From Methylobacterium sp. J-070 (GTDB lineage Bacteria; Pseudomonadota; Alphaproteobacteria; Rhizobiales; Beijerinckiaceae), in the NCBI RefSeq assembly GCF_022829385.1, contig NZ_JAKSXX010000235.1, positions 310,001 through 374,000 of the forward strand: a DNA stretch of 64,000 bases, written 5' to 3'. Below, piece by piece: positions 34,572 to 42,993 of this stretch (within the stretch, counting starts at the first letter, position 1; each line of letters opens with the position of its first letter). The notes below the pieces were generated by a model, which had not been told where the DNA came from, searched no databases, and saw only the letters and a list, made by a program, of their open reading frames with translations. Made by a program: the position numbers and the translations under genes.

Positions 34572-35872
34572 GCAGCTACCTTCTCGTCAACGCCGATCTC
34601 CTCGATCCCGCGACGGGCCGCAGCACCCCAGGCGCACTCTACGTGCGGGACGGCCGCATCGCCGACATCGCGTCCGGAGCCGCGCCCGGCGCGCCCGCCG
34701 ACGCGGCCCGGATCGACTGCGCCGGCCGCGTGCTGACGCCGGGCTTGATCGACATGCGCGCCTTCGTGGGCGAACCGGGGGCCGAGCACCGCGAGACCCT
34801 GGCCTCCGCGAGCGCCGCCGCCGCCGCAGGCGGCGTCACGACCCTGGTCTGCATGCCCGACACCAACCCGGTGATCGACGAGCCCGCCATCGTCGACTTC
34901 GTGCTCCGCCGCGCCCGCGACACGGCGAGCGTCAACGTGCTGCCCGCCGCCGCCATCACCAAGGGCCTGGCCGGCCGGGAGATGACCGAGTTCGGCCTGC
35001 TCAAGGAAGCGGGTGCCGTCGCCTTCACGGACGGGCTGCGCGCCGTGGCGAACGCCCAGGTGATGCGGCGGGCGCTCACCTACGCCCGGGACTTCGACGC
35101 CCTGCTGATGCAGCACGTCGAGGAGGCCGACCTCGTCGCCGAGGGGGTGATGAACGAGGGCGAGTTCGCCTCGCGCCTCGGCCTGATGGGCATCCCCCGC
35201 GAGGCCGAGACCGTGTTGCTGGAGCGGGACATCCGCCTCGCGCGGCTGACCGGCGCCCGCTATCACGCGGCGATGATCTCGTGTGCGGATTCGGTGGAGA
35301 TCGTCCGCCGGGCCAAGCAGGACGGCCTGCCGGTGACCTGCGGCGTCTCGGTGAACAACCTCGTGCTCAACGAGAACGATATCGGCCATTACCGCACCTT
35401 CTGCCGCCTCTCGCCGCCCCTGCGCGACGAGGCCGACCGGCACGCGGTGGTGCGCGCCCTCGACGAGGGCGTGATCGACGTGGTCGTCTCCGACCACAAT
35501 CCCCAGGACGTCGAGACCAAGCGCCTGCCCTTCGCCGAGGCGGCGAACGGCGCGCTCGGCGTCGAGACGCTGCTCGGCGCCTCGCTGCGTCTCGTGCATA
35601 CCGGCGACCTGGCGCTGCCGAAGCTCATCGCCGCGCTCACCATCAACCCGGCCCGGATCCTCGGCCGCGCGGCCGGACGCTTGACGGTCGGCGCCCCCGC
35701 CGACCTGATGCTGCTCGACCCCGATCTGCCTTACGTCCTCGACAAGCGCCGGCTGAAATCGCGCTCGAAGAACTCGCCCTTCGACGAGGCGCGCCTCCAG
35801 GGCGCCGCCGTGCTGACGCTGGTCGGGGGCACCATCGTGCACGCGGCCGACGATCTCGCGACGGCCGCGTGA
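34568..35872 (+). CDS. Dihydroorotase homologue lacking metal ligands (pseudo-dihydroorotase)
   Basis: The 434-residue amidohydrolase-fold protein aligns with bacterial type I dihydroorotase: CMPDTNPV, VAFTDG, QHVEEA (H183), SVNNLVLNENDIG, VVSDHNP (D309) and the C-terminal NPARILGRAAGRLTVGAPADLMLLDP. But the entrance motif of true enzymes, GLIDMHVHLREPG, reads GLIDMRAFVGEPG here, so both histidines of H-x-H (64 and 66) are replaced by Arg and Phe, and the later His of the HVS motif is Met236. It should be inactive by itself. Non-catalytic dihydroorotase homologues (PyrC', as in Pseudomonas) scaffold aspartate carbamoyltransferase, encoded by pyrB. No pyrB is found here. It overlaps hisF and plsY. 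Confidence 0.85.
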   Translation: MSSYLLVNADLLDPATGRSTPGALYVRDGRIADIASGAAPGAPADAARIDCAGRVLTPGLIDMRAFVGEPGAEHRETLASASAAAAAGGVTTLVCMPDTNPVIDEPAIVDFVLRRARDTASVNVLPAAAITKGLAGREMTEFGLLKEAGAVAFTDGLRAVANAQVMRRALTYARDFDALLMQHVEEADLVAEGVMNEGEFASRLGLMGIPREAETVLLERDIRLARLTGARYHAAMISCADSVEIVRRAKQDGLPVTCGVSVNNLVLNENDIGHYRTFCRLSPPLRDEADRHAVVRALDEGVIDVVVSDHNPQDVETKRLPFAEAANGALGVETLLGASLRLVHTGDLALPKLIAALTINPARILGRAAGRLTVGAPADLMLLDPDLPYVLDKRRLKSRSKNSPFDEARLQGAAVLTLVGGTIVHAADDLATAA

Positions 35873-36474
35873 TGTCCCCGGATCTCGTGACCCCGGCCGC
35901 GCTCGGCGGCCTCGCGCTGGGCTATCTCCTGGGCTCGATCCCGTTCGGGCTGATCCTGACGCGGTTTGCCGGCCTCGGCGACGTGCGGTCGATCGGCTCG
36001 GGCAACATCGGCGCCACCAACGTGCTGCGAACCGGCCGCAAGGGGCTCGCCGCCGCGACCCTGCTGGGCGACGCCCTGAAGGGCACGGCGGCGGTGCTGA
36101 TCGCCCGGAACCTGGGGGAGGGGCCGGCGCTCGCCGCAGGCCTCGGGGCGTTCCTGGGTCACCTCTTCCCGGTCTGGCTCCGGTTCAAGGGCGGCAAGGG
36201 CGTCGCGACCTTCATCGGCGTGCTGCTCGCCTTCAGCCCGCCGGCGCTCGGCGTCTTCGCGGCGATCTGGCTCGGGCTCGCATTCGCGCTCAAATACTCG
36301 TCCCTCGCGGCGCTCGCCGCCTCGATCGCAACGCCGCTCACCCTGTGGGCCCTCGGCGCGCCGGCCCAAGCTTGGCTGTTCCTGATCATGGCGGCGCTGC
36401 TATGGTGGAAGCACGCGCCCAACATCCGCCGGCTCGCGTCCGGCACCGAGGGGCGCATCGGCCAGAAGGGCTGA
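35872..36474 (+). CDS. plsY: Glycerol-3-phosphate acyltransferase PlsY
   Basis: The 200-residue inner-membrane protein has five hydrophobic segments and the three PlsY motifs: GSGNIGATNV, KGGKGVAT and HAPNIRRL. It transfers acyl groups from acyl phosphate to glycerol 3-phosphate, the first step of phospholipid synthesis. The ATG overlaps the preceding stop by one base (TGATG), so translation is coupled to the pseudo-dihydroorotase gene. Confidence 0.95.
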   Translation: MSPDLVTPAALGGLALGYLLGSIPFGLILTRFAGLGDVRSIGSGNIGATNVLRTGRKGLAAATLLGDALKGTAAVLIARNLGEGPALAAGLGAFLGHLFPVWLRFKGGKGVATFIGVLLAFSPPALGVFAAIWLGLAFALKYSSLAALAASIATPLTLWALGAPAQAWLFLIMAALLWWKHAPNIRRLASGTEGRIGQKG

Positions 36475-36511
36475 GCGCACGCGCGCGATGCGCGGACCTT
36501 GGGGGTGGTGC

Positions 36512-37723
36512 ATGCAGCTCACCGATGCCCAGCGGCTTGATTGGCTGCGGCTGATCCGCACCGAGGGCGTCGGCCCGCGCACCTTCCGCACCCTGATCAA
36601 TCGGTTCGGCGGCGCGGCCGGCGCCCTCGAGGCGCTGCCGGACCTGACACGGCGCCAGGGCCGGCGAATCGAACCGGTGACCCGGGCGCAGGCCGAGGAC
36701 GAGGTCGCCGCCCTGCACCGCCTCGGCGGCCGTCTCATCGCCGCCGGGGAGACGGAGTATCCCCGGCTCCTCCACCAGACCGAGGCCGCGCCGCCGCTGC
36801 TGGCGGTGCGGGGGGCGGCCATCCTGAACCGGCCGGCCGTGGCGGTGGTGGGCTCGCGCAATGCCTCGACGGCCGGGCTCGCCTTCACAGAGCGGCTGAG
36901 CCGCGGCCTCGGAGAGGCCGGTCTGGTCGTCGTCTCGGGTCTCGCCCGCGGCATCGACGTGCAGGCGCACCGGGCCAGCCTCCCGACCGGCACGGTCGCG
37001 GTGATGGCCGGCGGTCAGGACCGGATCTATCCCGCGAGCCACGCGGCCCTCGTCGAGACGATCCTGGGGCAGGGGGGCGCCGTCCTGGCCGAGATGCCGC
37101 TGGGATGGGAGCCGCGCGGGCGCGACTTCCCCCGGCGCAACCGGATCATCTCCGGCCTCTCCTACGGTACCGTCGTGGTCGAGGCGGCGCGCCGCTCCGG
37201 CTCGCTGATCACCGCGCGCTTCGCGCTGGAGCAGAACCGCGAGGTCTTCGCGGTCCCGGGTTCGCCGCTGGATCCGCGCGCCGAGGGCACCAACGACCTC
37301 ATCCGCCAGGGTGCGACCCTCGTGTCGGACGTGACCCACGTCCTCGACGTCGTCGGTGCGATCATCGAGGGCGGTGCGGACGCCGATGCCGCCCCGGCCC
37401 GGCCCCGGCCGGATCTCGCCGAGCAGCCCGATTTCTGGGACGAGATCGACCTGGACGCGCTCACCCGCGAGGCGACGGGCCCCCCGGTCGTCGCCGAGGG
37501 ACCCTGGCCCGAATCATCCGATGATCCCGACGAGTCGCCGGAGCCCGCCGACGACCGGGCGCGGATCGTCGCCCTGCTGGGACCGAGCCCGGTCGGCACG
37601 GACGAGCTGGCGCGCTGCGCGGGCGTCGGCGCCCGGGTGGTGCAGACCGTGCTGCTGGAGCTCGAACTGGACGGCCGGATCGAGCGCCACGGGAGCGGTG
37701 CCGTCTCGCTGGTCAGCCGCTGA
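36512..37723 (+). CDS. dprA: DNA processing protein DprA
   Basis: The 403-residue protein has an N-terminal helix-hairpin-helix-like region, a central Rossmann-like DNA-binding domain (VVGSRNAS, VVSGLARGID, DFPRRNRIISGLSYGTVVVEA, and VPGSPLDPRAEGTNDLIRQGA) and a C-terminal winged helix (about 330-403). DprA loads RecA on incoming single-stranded DNA and is often present in organisms of unknown competence. The ATG at 36512 has GGGGGTGG upstream; an ATG at 36488 lacks a ribosome site. The end overlaps the convergent ruvX by 11 bases. Confidence 0.94.
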   Translation: MQLTDAQRLDWLRLIRTEGVGPRTFRTLINRFGGAAGALEALPDLTRRQGRRIEPVTRAQAEDEVAALHRLGGRLIAAGETEYPRLLHQTEAAPPLLAVRGAAILNRPAVAVVGSRNASTAGLAFTERLSRGLGEAGLVVVSGLARGIDVQAHRASLPTGTVAVMAGGQDRIYPASHAALVETILGQGGAVLAEMPLGWEPRGRDFPRRNRIISGLSYGTVVVEAARRSGSLITARFALEQNREVFAVPGSPLDPRAEGTNDLIRQGATLVSDVTHVLDVVGAIIEGGADADAAPARPRPDLAEQPDFWDEIDLDALTREATGPPVVAEGPWPESSDDPDESPEPADDRARIVALLGPSPVGTDELARCAGVGARVVQTVLLELELDGRIERHGSGAVSLVSR

Positions 37724-38213
37724 GCGGATCCGCGTCGGCGTCCGAATCGGCGAGGTGCCGCATGACGTCGAGGCAGCCCTGGAGGATGTAGGCGGCGGCG
37801 AGCTTGTCGACGAGTGCGCCGCGTCGCGCCCGGGAGGCGTCGGCCTCGATCAGGGCCCGGGTCACCACGGCGGTCGACAGACGCTCGTCGAAGAACACGT
37901 GCGGCAGGGGCAGGATCGGCGCGAGGTTGCGCACGAAGGCGCGGGTCGACTGTACCCGCGGGCCTTCGCTGCCGTCCATGTTGAGCGGCAGGCCGACCAC
38001 CAGTCCGCCCACCGCGTGCTGCCGACACAGGGCGGCCAGCCGCTGGGCGTCCGGCGTGAACTTCACCCGGCGGATCGTCTCCAGCGGCGTCGCGATCTGC
38101 CGTCCGAGATCCGACAGGGCGAGGCCGATCGTCTTGGTGCCGAGGTCGATCCCGATGAGGCGTGCGCCGCCCTGCGAGGCGGCCACGAAGGCGCGGATCG
38201 CGTCGTGGTTCAT
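37713..38213 (-). CDS. yqgF: Putative pre-16S rRNA nuclease (YqgF/RuvX)
   Basis: The 166-residue RNase H-like protein has the first Asp in GIDLGTKTIGLALSD, the E in GLPLNMDGSEGPR, and the DERLST motif. In E. coli the protein trims the 16S rRNA 5' end; older annotation calls it a Holliday junction resolvase. Its start overlaps the SMI1/KNR4 stop (ATGA). Confidence 0.92.
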   Translation of the reverse strand: MNHDAIRAFVAASQGGARLIGIDLGTKTIGLALSDLGRQIATPLETIRRVKFTPDAQRLAALCRQHAVGGLVVGLPLNMDGSEGPRVQSTRAFVRNLAPILPLPHVFFDERLSTAVVTRALIEADASRARRGALVDKLAAAYILQGCLDVMRHLADSDADADPLSG

Positions 38214-38776
38214 GGGGCCGCCGCCGCGGTTCGGGCGAGCGTCGCCTCGGAGATGCCCTCGAACCGGGCGGGGAGGGGCTCGGCGCCCGCCCCGAGGATC
38301 AGGGCGACCGCCGGACCGGTGGCCCGGGTGAAGAGGTCGGCGAGGCTCTCGCCGCCGAACCGGATCATCACCAGATCGGGGGCCAGCAGCCAGATGTCGT
38401 ATTCGCCGTCACCGGAGACGTCCCAGAACAGGAAGCTGCCGTCCTCGCCCGTCCCGAAGAAACAGGCGCGCTCGATGACGTGCGGATCGCCGCCCTCGAC
38501 GTCGAACCGGTGGGGTTCCGCCCCGTCCTCCAGCATCCGCACCGCGGCGCCGACGCTGTGGGCGATGACCGCCGCCTGGGCGACCAGATCCACCGGCTCG
38601 AAGGGTGCCGGGACGGCGACCCGGAACTGGCCGCCCGCCAAGCCGACGCCGCAGGTGCGGCAGAAATCCCGATAGGAGGCCGGGAGCGGGAATCCCAGCG
38701 CCTCGGCCGCGCGGTCCAGGGCCGCGTCATCCGCCGTCAGCCCCGGCGACAGGGTGCCGAACACCCGCTCCCACAT
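38210..38776 (-). CDS. SMI1/KNR4 (SUKH) family protein
   Basis: The 188-residue protein has the SUKH pattern: LGFPLPASYRDFCRTCG near the N-terminus, FWDVSGDGEYDIWLL in the middle and a following strand with FGGESLADLF. SUKH proteins are widespread immunity proteins of contact-dependent and polymorphic toxins, but many free-standing ones have no known partner. GGAG lies eight bases before the ATG at 38776. It is coupled to ruvX by a four-base overlap and no toxin gene is adjacent. Confidence 0.75.
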   Translation of the reverse strand: MWERVFGTLSPGLTADDAALDRAAEALGFPLPASYRDFCRTCGVGLAGGQFRVAVPAPFEPVDLVAQAAVIAHSVGAAVRMLEDGAEPHRFDVEGGDPHVIERACFFGTGEDGSFLFWDVSGDGEYDIWLLAPDLVMIRFGGESLADLFTRATGPAVALILGAGAEPLPARFEGISEATLARTAAAAP

Positions 38777-38884
38777 CGACCCCACTCCACCATCCACAGC
38801 CTTAACCACCTCCGCAAATCACCCGCGTGCGCCCGGAGCCGTTCGCGAATAGATAGGTTAAGACTTCGTTAAACCACGCCTTGG

Positions 38885-39088
38885 GTGCCCGCCTTGTCGA
38901 CGACCGCCCCGCTCCACCGTTCCGCCCCGTCTCGCCCCGCGCCCGCGCTGACCCGCAAGCATTGTTGGATGCTGCTGCTCGCCTTCGAGATCCTCGTTCT
39001 GGGCTTCGCCCAGTCGATGTTCCAGCCCGTGCGTCAGGCCGGGATCACCATCGAGATGTCGGTAACCCCGAACCACGTCGTGACGTGA
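38885..39088 (+). CDS. Small membrane protein, 67 aa (doubtful)
   Basis: Starting from a GTG, the frame has one strongly hydrophobic stretch (CWMLLLAFEILVLGFAQSMF) with an outer polar tail. The start lacks a good ribosome site. It lies in the gap between the divergent SMI1/KNR4 and gatC genes, in sequence that could equally be upstream regulatory DNA. Confidence 0.35.
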   Translation: MPALSTTAPLHRSAPSRPAPALTRKHCWMLLLAFEILVLGFAQSMFQPVRQAGITIEMSVTPNHVVT

Positions 39089-39151
39089 GGCGGCGTCCGA
39101 CGTGAAGATCCCCCGGTAGCCGCGCAGGCTCCCGCCGCGCCGCCGTCCGCG

Positions 39152-39181
39152 TTGCGGCGCTGCGAACGCCGGTGCTATAGC
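39152..39181 (+). promoter_or_regulatory. Possible promoter of gatC
   Basis: A TTGCGG (39152-39157) is 18 bases from TATAGC (39176-39181), about 45 bases before the gatC start. It is a weak match to the sigma-70 consensus. Confidence 0.35.
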
Positions 39182-39229
39182 CCGACCGACCACGGGAGGC
39201 ACCTCCCGGACAGGGACGAACGGGACGGC

Positions 39230-39517
39230 ATGTCGGTCGACGAGAAGACGGTTCGGCGCATCGCCCATCTGGCGCGGATCGCGGTCACCGACGACGAGGT
39301 CGGTCCGCTACAGGGCGAGTTGAACGCCATCCTGGCCTTCGTCGAGCAGCTCGGCGCCGTCGATGTTTCCGGCGTCGAACCCATGACCTCGGTCACCCCG
39401 ATGGCGATGAAGAAGCGGGAGGACGTGGTCACCGACGGCGGCCGAGCCGCCGACGTGGTGGCCAACGCTCCGGAGACCGAGGACAATTATTTCCTGGTTC
39501 CGAAGGTGATCGAGTAG
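39230..39517 (+). CDS. gatC: Asp-tRNA(Asn)/Glu-tRNA(Gln) amidotransferase subunit C
   Basis: The 95-residue protein has the family pattern: VRRIAHLARIAVTDDEV at the start, LNAILAFVEQLGAVDVSGVEPM in the middle and DNYFLVPKVIE at the end. It stabilises GatA and GatB. The ATG at 39230 was chosen by family length. It starts the gat cluster. Confidence 0.94.
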   Translation: MSVDEKTVRRIAHLARIAVTDDEVGPLQGELNAILAFVEQLGAVDVSGVEPMTSVTPMAMKKREDVVTDGGRAADVVANAPETEDNYFLVPKVIE

Positions 39518-39580
39518 GGCGGCACCGCCCTCGACTCTGCGGACCGGGTTTCTGACGGGCGCGCCGCGGCGCGCGGGGAC

Positions 39581-41068
39581 GTGAACAGCGTGAATCCGAA
39601 CGACATGACATTGGCCGAGGCGCGCGACGCCCTGAAGGCGAAGCGGATCTCGGCGCGCGAGCTGACGCAGGCGCATCTCGACGCGATCGCCAAGGCGCGC
39701 GCCCTGAATGCCTTCGTCCGGGAGACCCCGGATCGCGCCCTGGAGATGGCCGAGGTCTCGGACCGGAAGATCGCCTCCGGGGAAGGCCGGCCGCTCGAGG
39801 GGATCCCGGTCGGGATCAAGGACCTGTTCTGCACCCAGGGCGTGACCACCACCGCCGGATCCAAGATCCTGGAGACTTTCGAGCCGCACTACGAGTCGGC
39901 GGTCTCGGCCAACCTGTGGCGCGACGGCGCCGTCATGCTCGGCAAGCTGAACCTCGACGAATTCGCCATGGGCTCGTCCAACGAGACCAGCGCCTACGGC
40001 AACGTCATCTCGCCCTGGCGGCGCATGGGATCCGACGTGCCGCTCGTGCCGGGCGGCTCCTCCGGTGGGTCCGCCGCGGCGGTGGCCGCACGGCTCTGCC
40101 TCGGCGCCACCGCCACCGATACCGGCGGATCCATCCGCCAGCCGGCCGCCTTCACCGGCACGGTGGGGATCAAGCCGACCTACGGGCGCTGTTCGCGCTG
40201 GGGCACGGTGGCATTCGCCTCGTCCCTCGACCAGGCCGGTCCGATCGCCCGGACGGTGCGCGACTGCGCGATCCTCCTCGGCTCGATGGCCGGGGCCGAT
40301 GCCCGCGACACCACCTGCGCGGACCTGCCCGTGCCCGACTTCGAGGCGGCGGTCTCCCGCGGCGTGAAGGGCCTGACCATCGGCATCCCGAAGGAATACC
40401 GCGTCGACGGCATGCCGGCCGAGATCCAGAAGTTGTGGGAGGAGGGCGCCGCTTGGCTGAAGGCGGCGGGCGCGACCCTCAGGGACATCTCGCTGCCGCA
40501 CACCGCGTACGCGCTGCCGGCCTACTACATCGTGGCCCCGGCCGAGGCCTCCTCGAACCTCGCGCGCTACGACGGCGTCCGCTACGGCCTGCGCGTGCCC
40601 GGCAAGGACATCGCCGGGATGTACGAGAACACCCGGGCGGCCGGCTTCGGCCGCGAGGTGAAGCGCCGGATCATGATCGGCACCTACGTGCTGTCGGCGG
40701 GCTATTACGACGCCTACTACGTCCGGGCGCAGAAGATCCGCACGCTGATCAAGCGCGACTTCGAGGCCGCGTACGCGGACGGCGTCGACGCGATCCTCAC
40801 CCCCGCGACCCCGTCGGCCGCCTTCGGCATCGGCGAGAAGGCCTCGGCCGACCCGGTGGAGATGTACCTCAACGACGTGTTCACCGTGACGGTGAACATG
40901 GCCGGGCTTCCCGGCATCGCCGTGCCGGCGGGCCTCGACGGGCAGGGGCTGCCGCTCGGGCTCCAGCTCATCGGCCGGCCCTTCGACGAGGAGACGCTGT
41001 TCTCGGTCGCCCAGGTCATCGAGGATGCCGCCGGCCGCACCGCCCTGCCAGAGCCCTGGTGGGCATGA
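39581..41068 (+). CDS. gatA: Asp-tRNA(Asn)/Glu-tRNA(Gln) amidotransferase subunit A
   Basis: The 495-residue amidase-signature protein hydrolyses glutamine for the GatB reaction. Its catalytic Ser-cis-Ser-Lys set is visible: K80 in GIKDLF, S160 in PGGSSGGS and S184 in DTGGSIRQPA. The start is a GTG at 39581; another GTG at 39590 is almost as likely and has GGGGA at better spacing. The stop overlaps the next small membrane-protein gene (ATGA). Confidence 0.95.
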   Translation: MNSVNPNDMTLAEARDALKAKRISARELTQAHLDAIAKARALNAFVRETPDRALEMAEVSDRKIASGEGRPLEGIPVGIKDLFCTQGVTTTAGSKILETFEPHYESAVSANLWRDGAVMLGKLNLDEFAMGSSNETSAYGNVISPWRRMGSDVPLVPGGSSGGSAAAVAARLCLGATATDTGGSIRQPAAFTGTVGIKPTYGRCSRWGTVAFASSLDQAGPIARTVRDCAILLGSMAGADARDTTCADLPVPDFEAAVSRGVKGLTIGIPKEYRVDGMPAEIQKLWEEGAAWLKAAGATLRDISLPHTAYALPAYYIVAPAEASSNLARYDGVRYGLRVPGKDIAGMYENTRAAGFGREVKRRIMIGTYVLSAGYYDAYYVRAQKIRTLIKRDFEAAYADGVDAILTPATPSAAFGIGEKASADPVEMYLNDVFTVTVNMAGLPGIAVPAGLDGQGLPLGLQLIGRPFDEETLFSVAQVIEDAAGRTALPEPWWA

Positions 41069-41364
41069 CCGTCCCGTTCTACCCCTGGACGGTCTGGATC
41101 TGGGCCGGCTTCGATCCGGCGCTGATCGTGGTGGCGGTCTATCTCGGCTGGACCGCCAGCCAGTTCGGAAAGGTGTTCATCGCGGCCATCGCGGCCCTGG
41201 GCTTCTCGGTGCTGTTCTCCTGGGCGGTGAGCGCGGCCGGCATCCCCTGGCCGGCTCCGGTCACCCATGACGGGCCGACCTTCTTCCCGGTCCGGGCCGT
41301 GGCGGCCCTGCTCTGGGCGATCCTCGGCTACGGCGCCCGCCGGGCCGTGGGACGCCGCGCTTGA
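41065..41364 (+). CDS. Small membrane protein between gatA and gatB
   Basis: The 99-residue protein has three hydrophobic segments: WTVWIWAGFDPALIVVAVYLGW, KVFIAAIAALGFSVLFSWAV and AVAALLWAILGYGARRAV. The family was not recognised. Its ATG overlaps the gatA stop by four bases, so it must be translated with GatA. Nothing links it to tRNA amidation other than position. Confidence 0.72.
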   Translation: MTVPFYPWTVWIWAGFDPALIVVAVYLGWTASQFGKVFIAAIAALGFSVLFSWAVSAAGIPWPAPVTHDGPTFFPVRAVAALLWAILGYGARRAVGRRA

Positions 41365-41437
41365 TTCTTTCGCGGCGCGACCCGTAAGTGCAGTGCGCGT
41401 AGGACAGCGGCAAGCGTCGCGATCCCTGGCGCCCTCC

Positions 41438-41470
41438 TTCGAGGCTGCGACGCAGCACCTCGGGATGCGG
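41438..41470. repeat. REP-like intergenic element, copy 2
   Basis: TTCGAGGC, a small hairpin (CTGC with GCAG), and CACCTCGGGATGCGG match the ends of the element at 29607-29645. It sits between the small membrane-protein gene and gatB. Confidence 0.55.
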
Positions 41471-41520
41471 TTGCCGGTCGGATCGCGCGGAATTCGCCTC
41501 ACAGCCAGGCCCGGACGACC

Positions 41521-42993
41521 ATGAACGCACCCGTCGACCCCAAGAAGCTGATCAAGGGCGGCCTCCACGACTGGGAGGTGATCGTCGGCATGGAGATCCA
41601 CGCCCAGGTGTCGAGCCGGGCGAAGCTGTTCTCCGGCGCCGCGACCGAATTCGGCGGCGAGCCGAACGACCACGTCTCGCTGGTCGACGCCGCGATGCCC
41701 GGCATGCTGCCGGTGATCAACGCGGAATGCGTCGCCCAGGCCGTGCGCACCGGCCTCGGCCTGAAGGCGCGGATCAACCTGCGCTCCGTCTTCGACCGGA
41801 AGAACTACTTCTATCCGGACCTGCCGCAGGGCTACCAGATCTCGCAGTACAAGGACCCGATCGTCGGCGAGGGCGAGGTCCTGGTCGACATGCTCGACGG
41901 CTCCTCGATCACGGTGGGGATCGAGCGCCTGCACCTCGAACAGGACGCCGGCAAGTCGCTGCACGACCAAGACCCGACCCGGAGCTTCGTGGACCTCAAC
42001 CGCTCGGGCGTGGCGCTGATGGAGATCGTCTCCCGGCCGGACCTGCGCTCCTCCGAGGAAGCGAAGGCCTACGTGACCAAGCTGCGCACGATCCTGCGCT
42101 ACCTCGGCACCTGCGACGGCGACATGGAGAAGGGCAGCCTGCGTGCCGACGTGAACGTCTCGGTGCGGCGGCCCGGCGAGCCCCTGGGCACGCGCTGCGA
42201 GATCAAGAACGTCAACTCGATCCGCTTCATCGGTCAGGCCATCGAGACCGAGGCGCGGCGGCAGATCGCGATCCTGGAGGATGGCGGCACGATCGACCAG
42301 GAGACTCGCCTGTTCGATCCCGCCAAGGGCGAGACCCGCTCGATGCGGTCCAAGGAGGAGGCGCACGACTACCGCTACTTCCCGGATCCGGACCTGCTCC
42401 CGCTGAAATTCGACCAGGCCTACGTGGACGCCCTCGCGGAGGGCCTGCCGGAGCTGCCGGACGCCAAGAAGGCACGGTTCGTCAAGGATTACGGCCTGTC
42501 GCCCTACGATGCCGGGGTGCTGGTCGCCGAACGGGCCTCGGCCGACTACTACGAGGCGGTGGCCAAGGGCCGGGACGGCAAGGCCGCGGCCAACTGGGTG
42601 ATCAACGAACTGTTCGGGCGCCTGAACAAGGAGGGCCTGGTGATCGAGGCGACGCCGGTCTCGGCCGCGCAGCTCGGCGCGATCGTCGACCTGATCGGCG
42701 AGGGCGTGATCTCCGGCAAGATCGCCAAGGACCTGTTCGAGATCGTCTGGACAGAAGGCGGCGAGCCCCGCGCCGTCGTCGAGAGCCGCGGCATGAAGCA
42801 GGTGACCGACACCGGCGCCATCGAGGCGGCGATCGATCAGATCATCGCGGCCAACCCCGACAAGGTCGCCCAGGCCAAGGAGAAGCCGACCCTGCTCGGC
42901 TGGTTCGTCGGCCAGACCATGAAAGCCACGGGCGGCAAGGCGAACCCGGCGACGGTGAACGCGCTGCTGAAGGCGAAGCTCGGAATCGATTGA
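41521..42993 (+). CDS. gatB: Asp-tRNA(Asn)/Glu-tRNA(Gln) amidotransferase subunit B
   Basis: The 490-residue protein is full length. The N-terminal kinase-like half begins with WEVIVGMEIHAQ and contains FDRKNYFYPDLPQGYQISQY and RLHLEQDAGKS; the C-terminal YqeY-like tail binds tRNA. It amidates misacylated Asp-tRNA(Asn) or Glu-tRNA(Gln). It follows gatA by about 450 bases, with a membrane-protein gene and REP element between, so it may be transcribed separately. Confidence 0.96.
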   Translation: MNAPVDPKKLIKGGLHDWEVIVGMEIHAQVSSRAKLFSGAATEFGGEPNDHVSLVDAAMPGMLPVINAECVAQAVRTGLGLKARINLRSVFDRKNYFYPDLPQGYQISQYKDPIVGEGEVLVDMLDGSSITVGIERLHLEQDAGKSLHDQDPTRSFVDLNRSGVALMEIVSRPDLRSSEEAKAYVTKLRTILRYLGTCDGDMEKGSLRADVNVSVRRPGEPLGTRCEIKNVNSIRFIGQAIETEARRQIAILEDGGTIDQETRLFDPAKGETRSMRSKEEAHDYRYFPDPDLLPLKFDQAYVDALAEGLPELPDAKKARFVKDYGLSPYDAGVLVAERASADYYEAVAKGRDGKAAANWVINELFGRLNKEGLVIEATPVSAAQLGAIVDLIGEGVISGKIAKDLFEIVWTEGGEPRAVVESRGMKQVTDTGAIEAAIDQIIAANPDKVAQAKEKPTLLGWFVGQTMKATGGKANPATVNALLKAKLGID

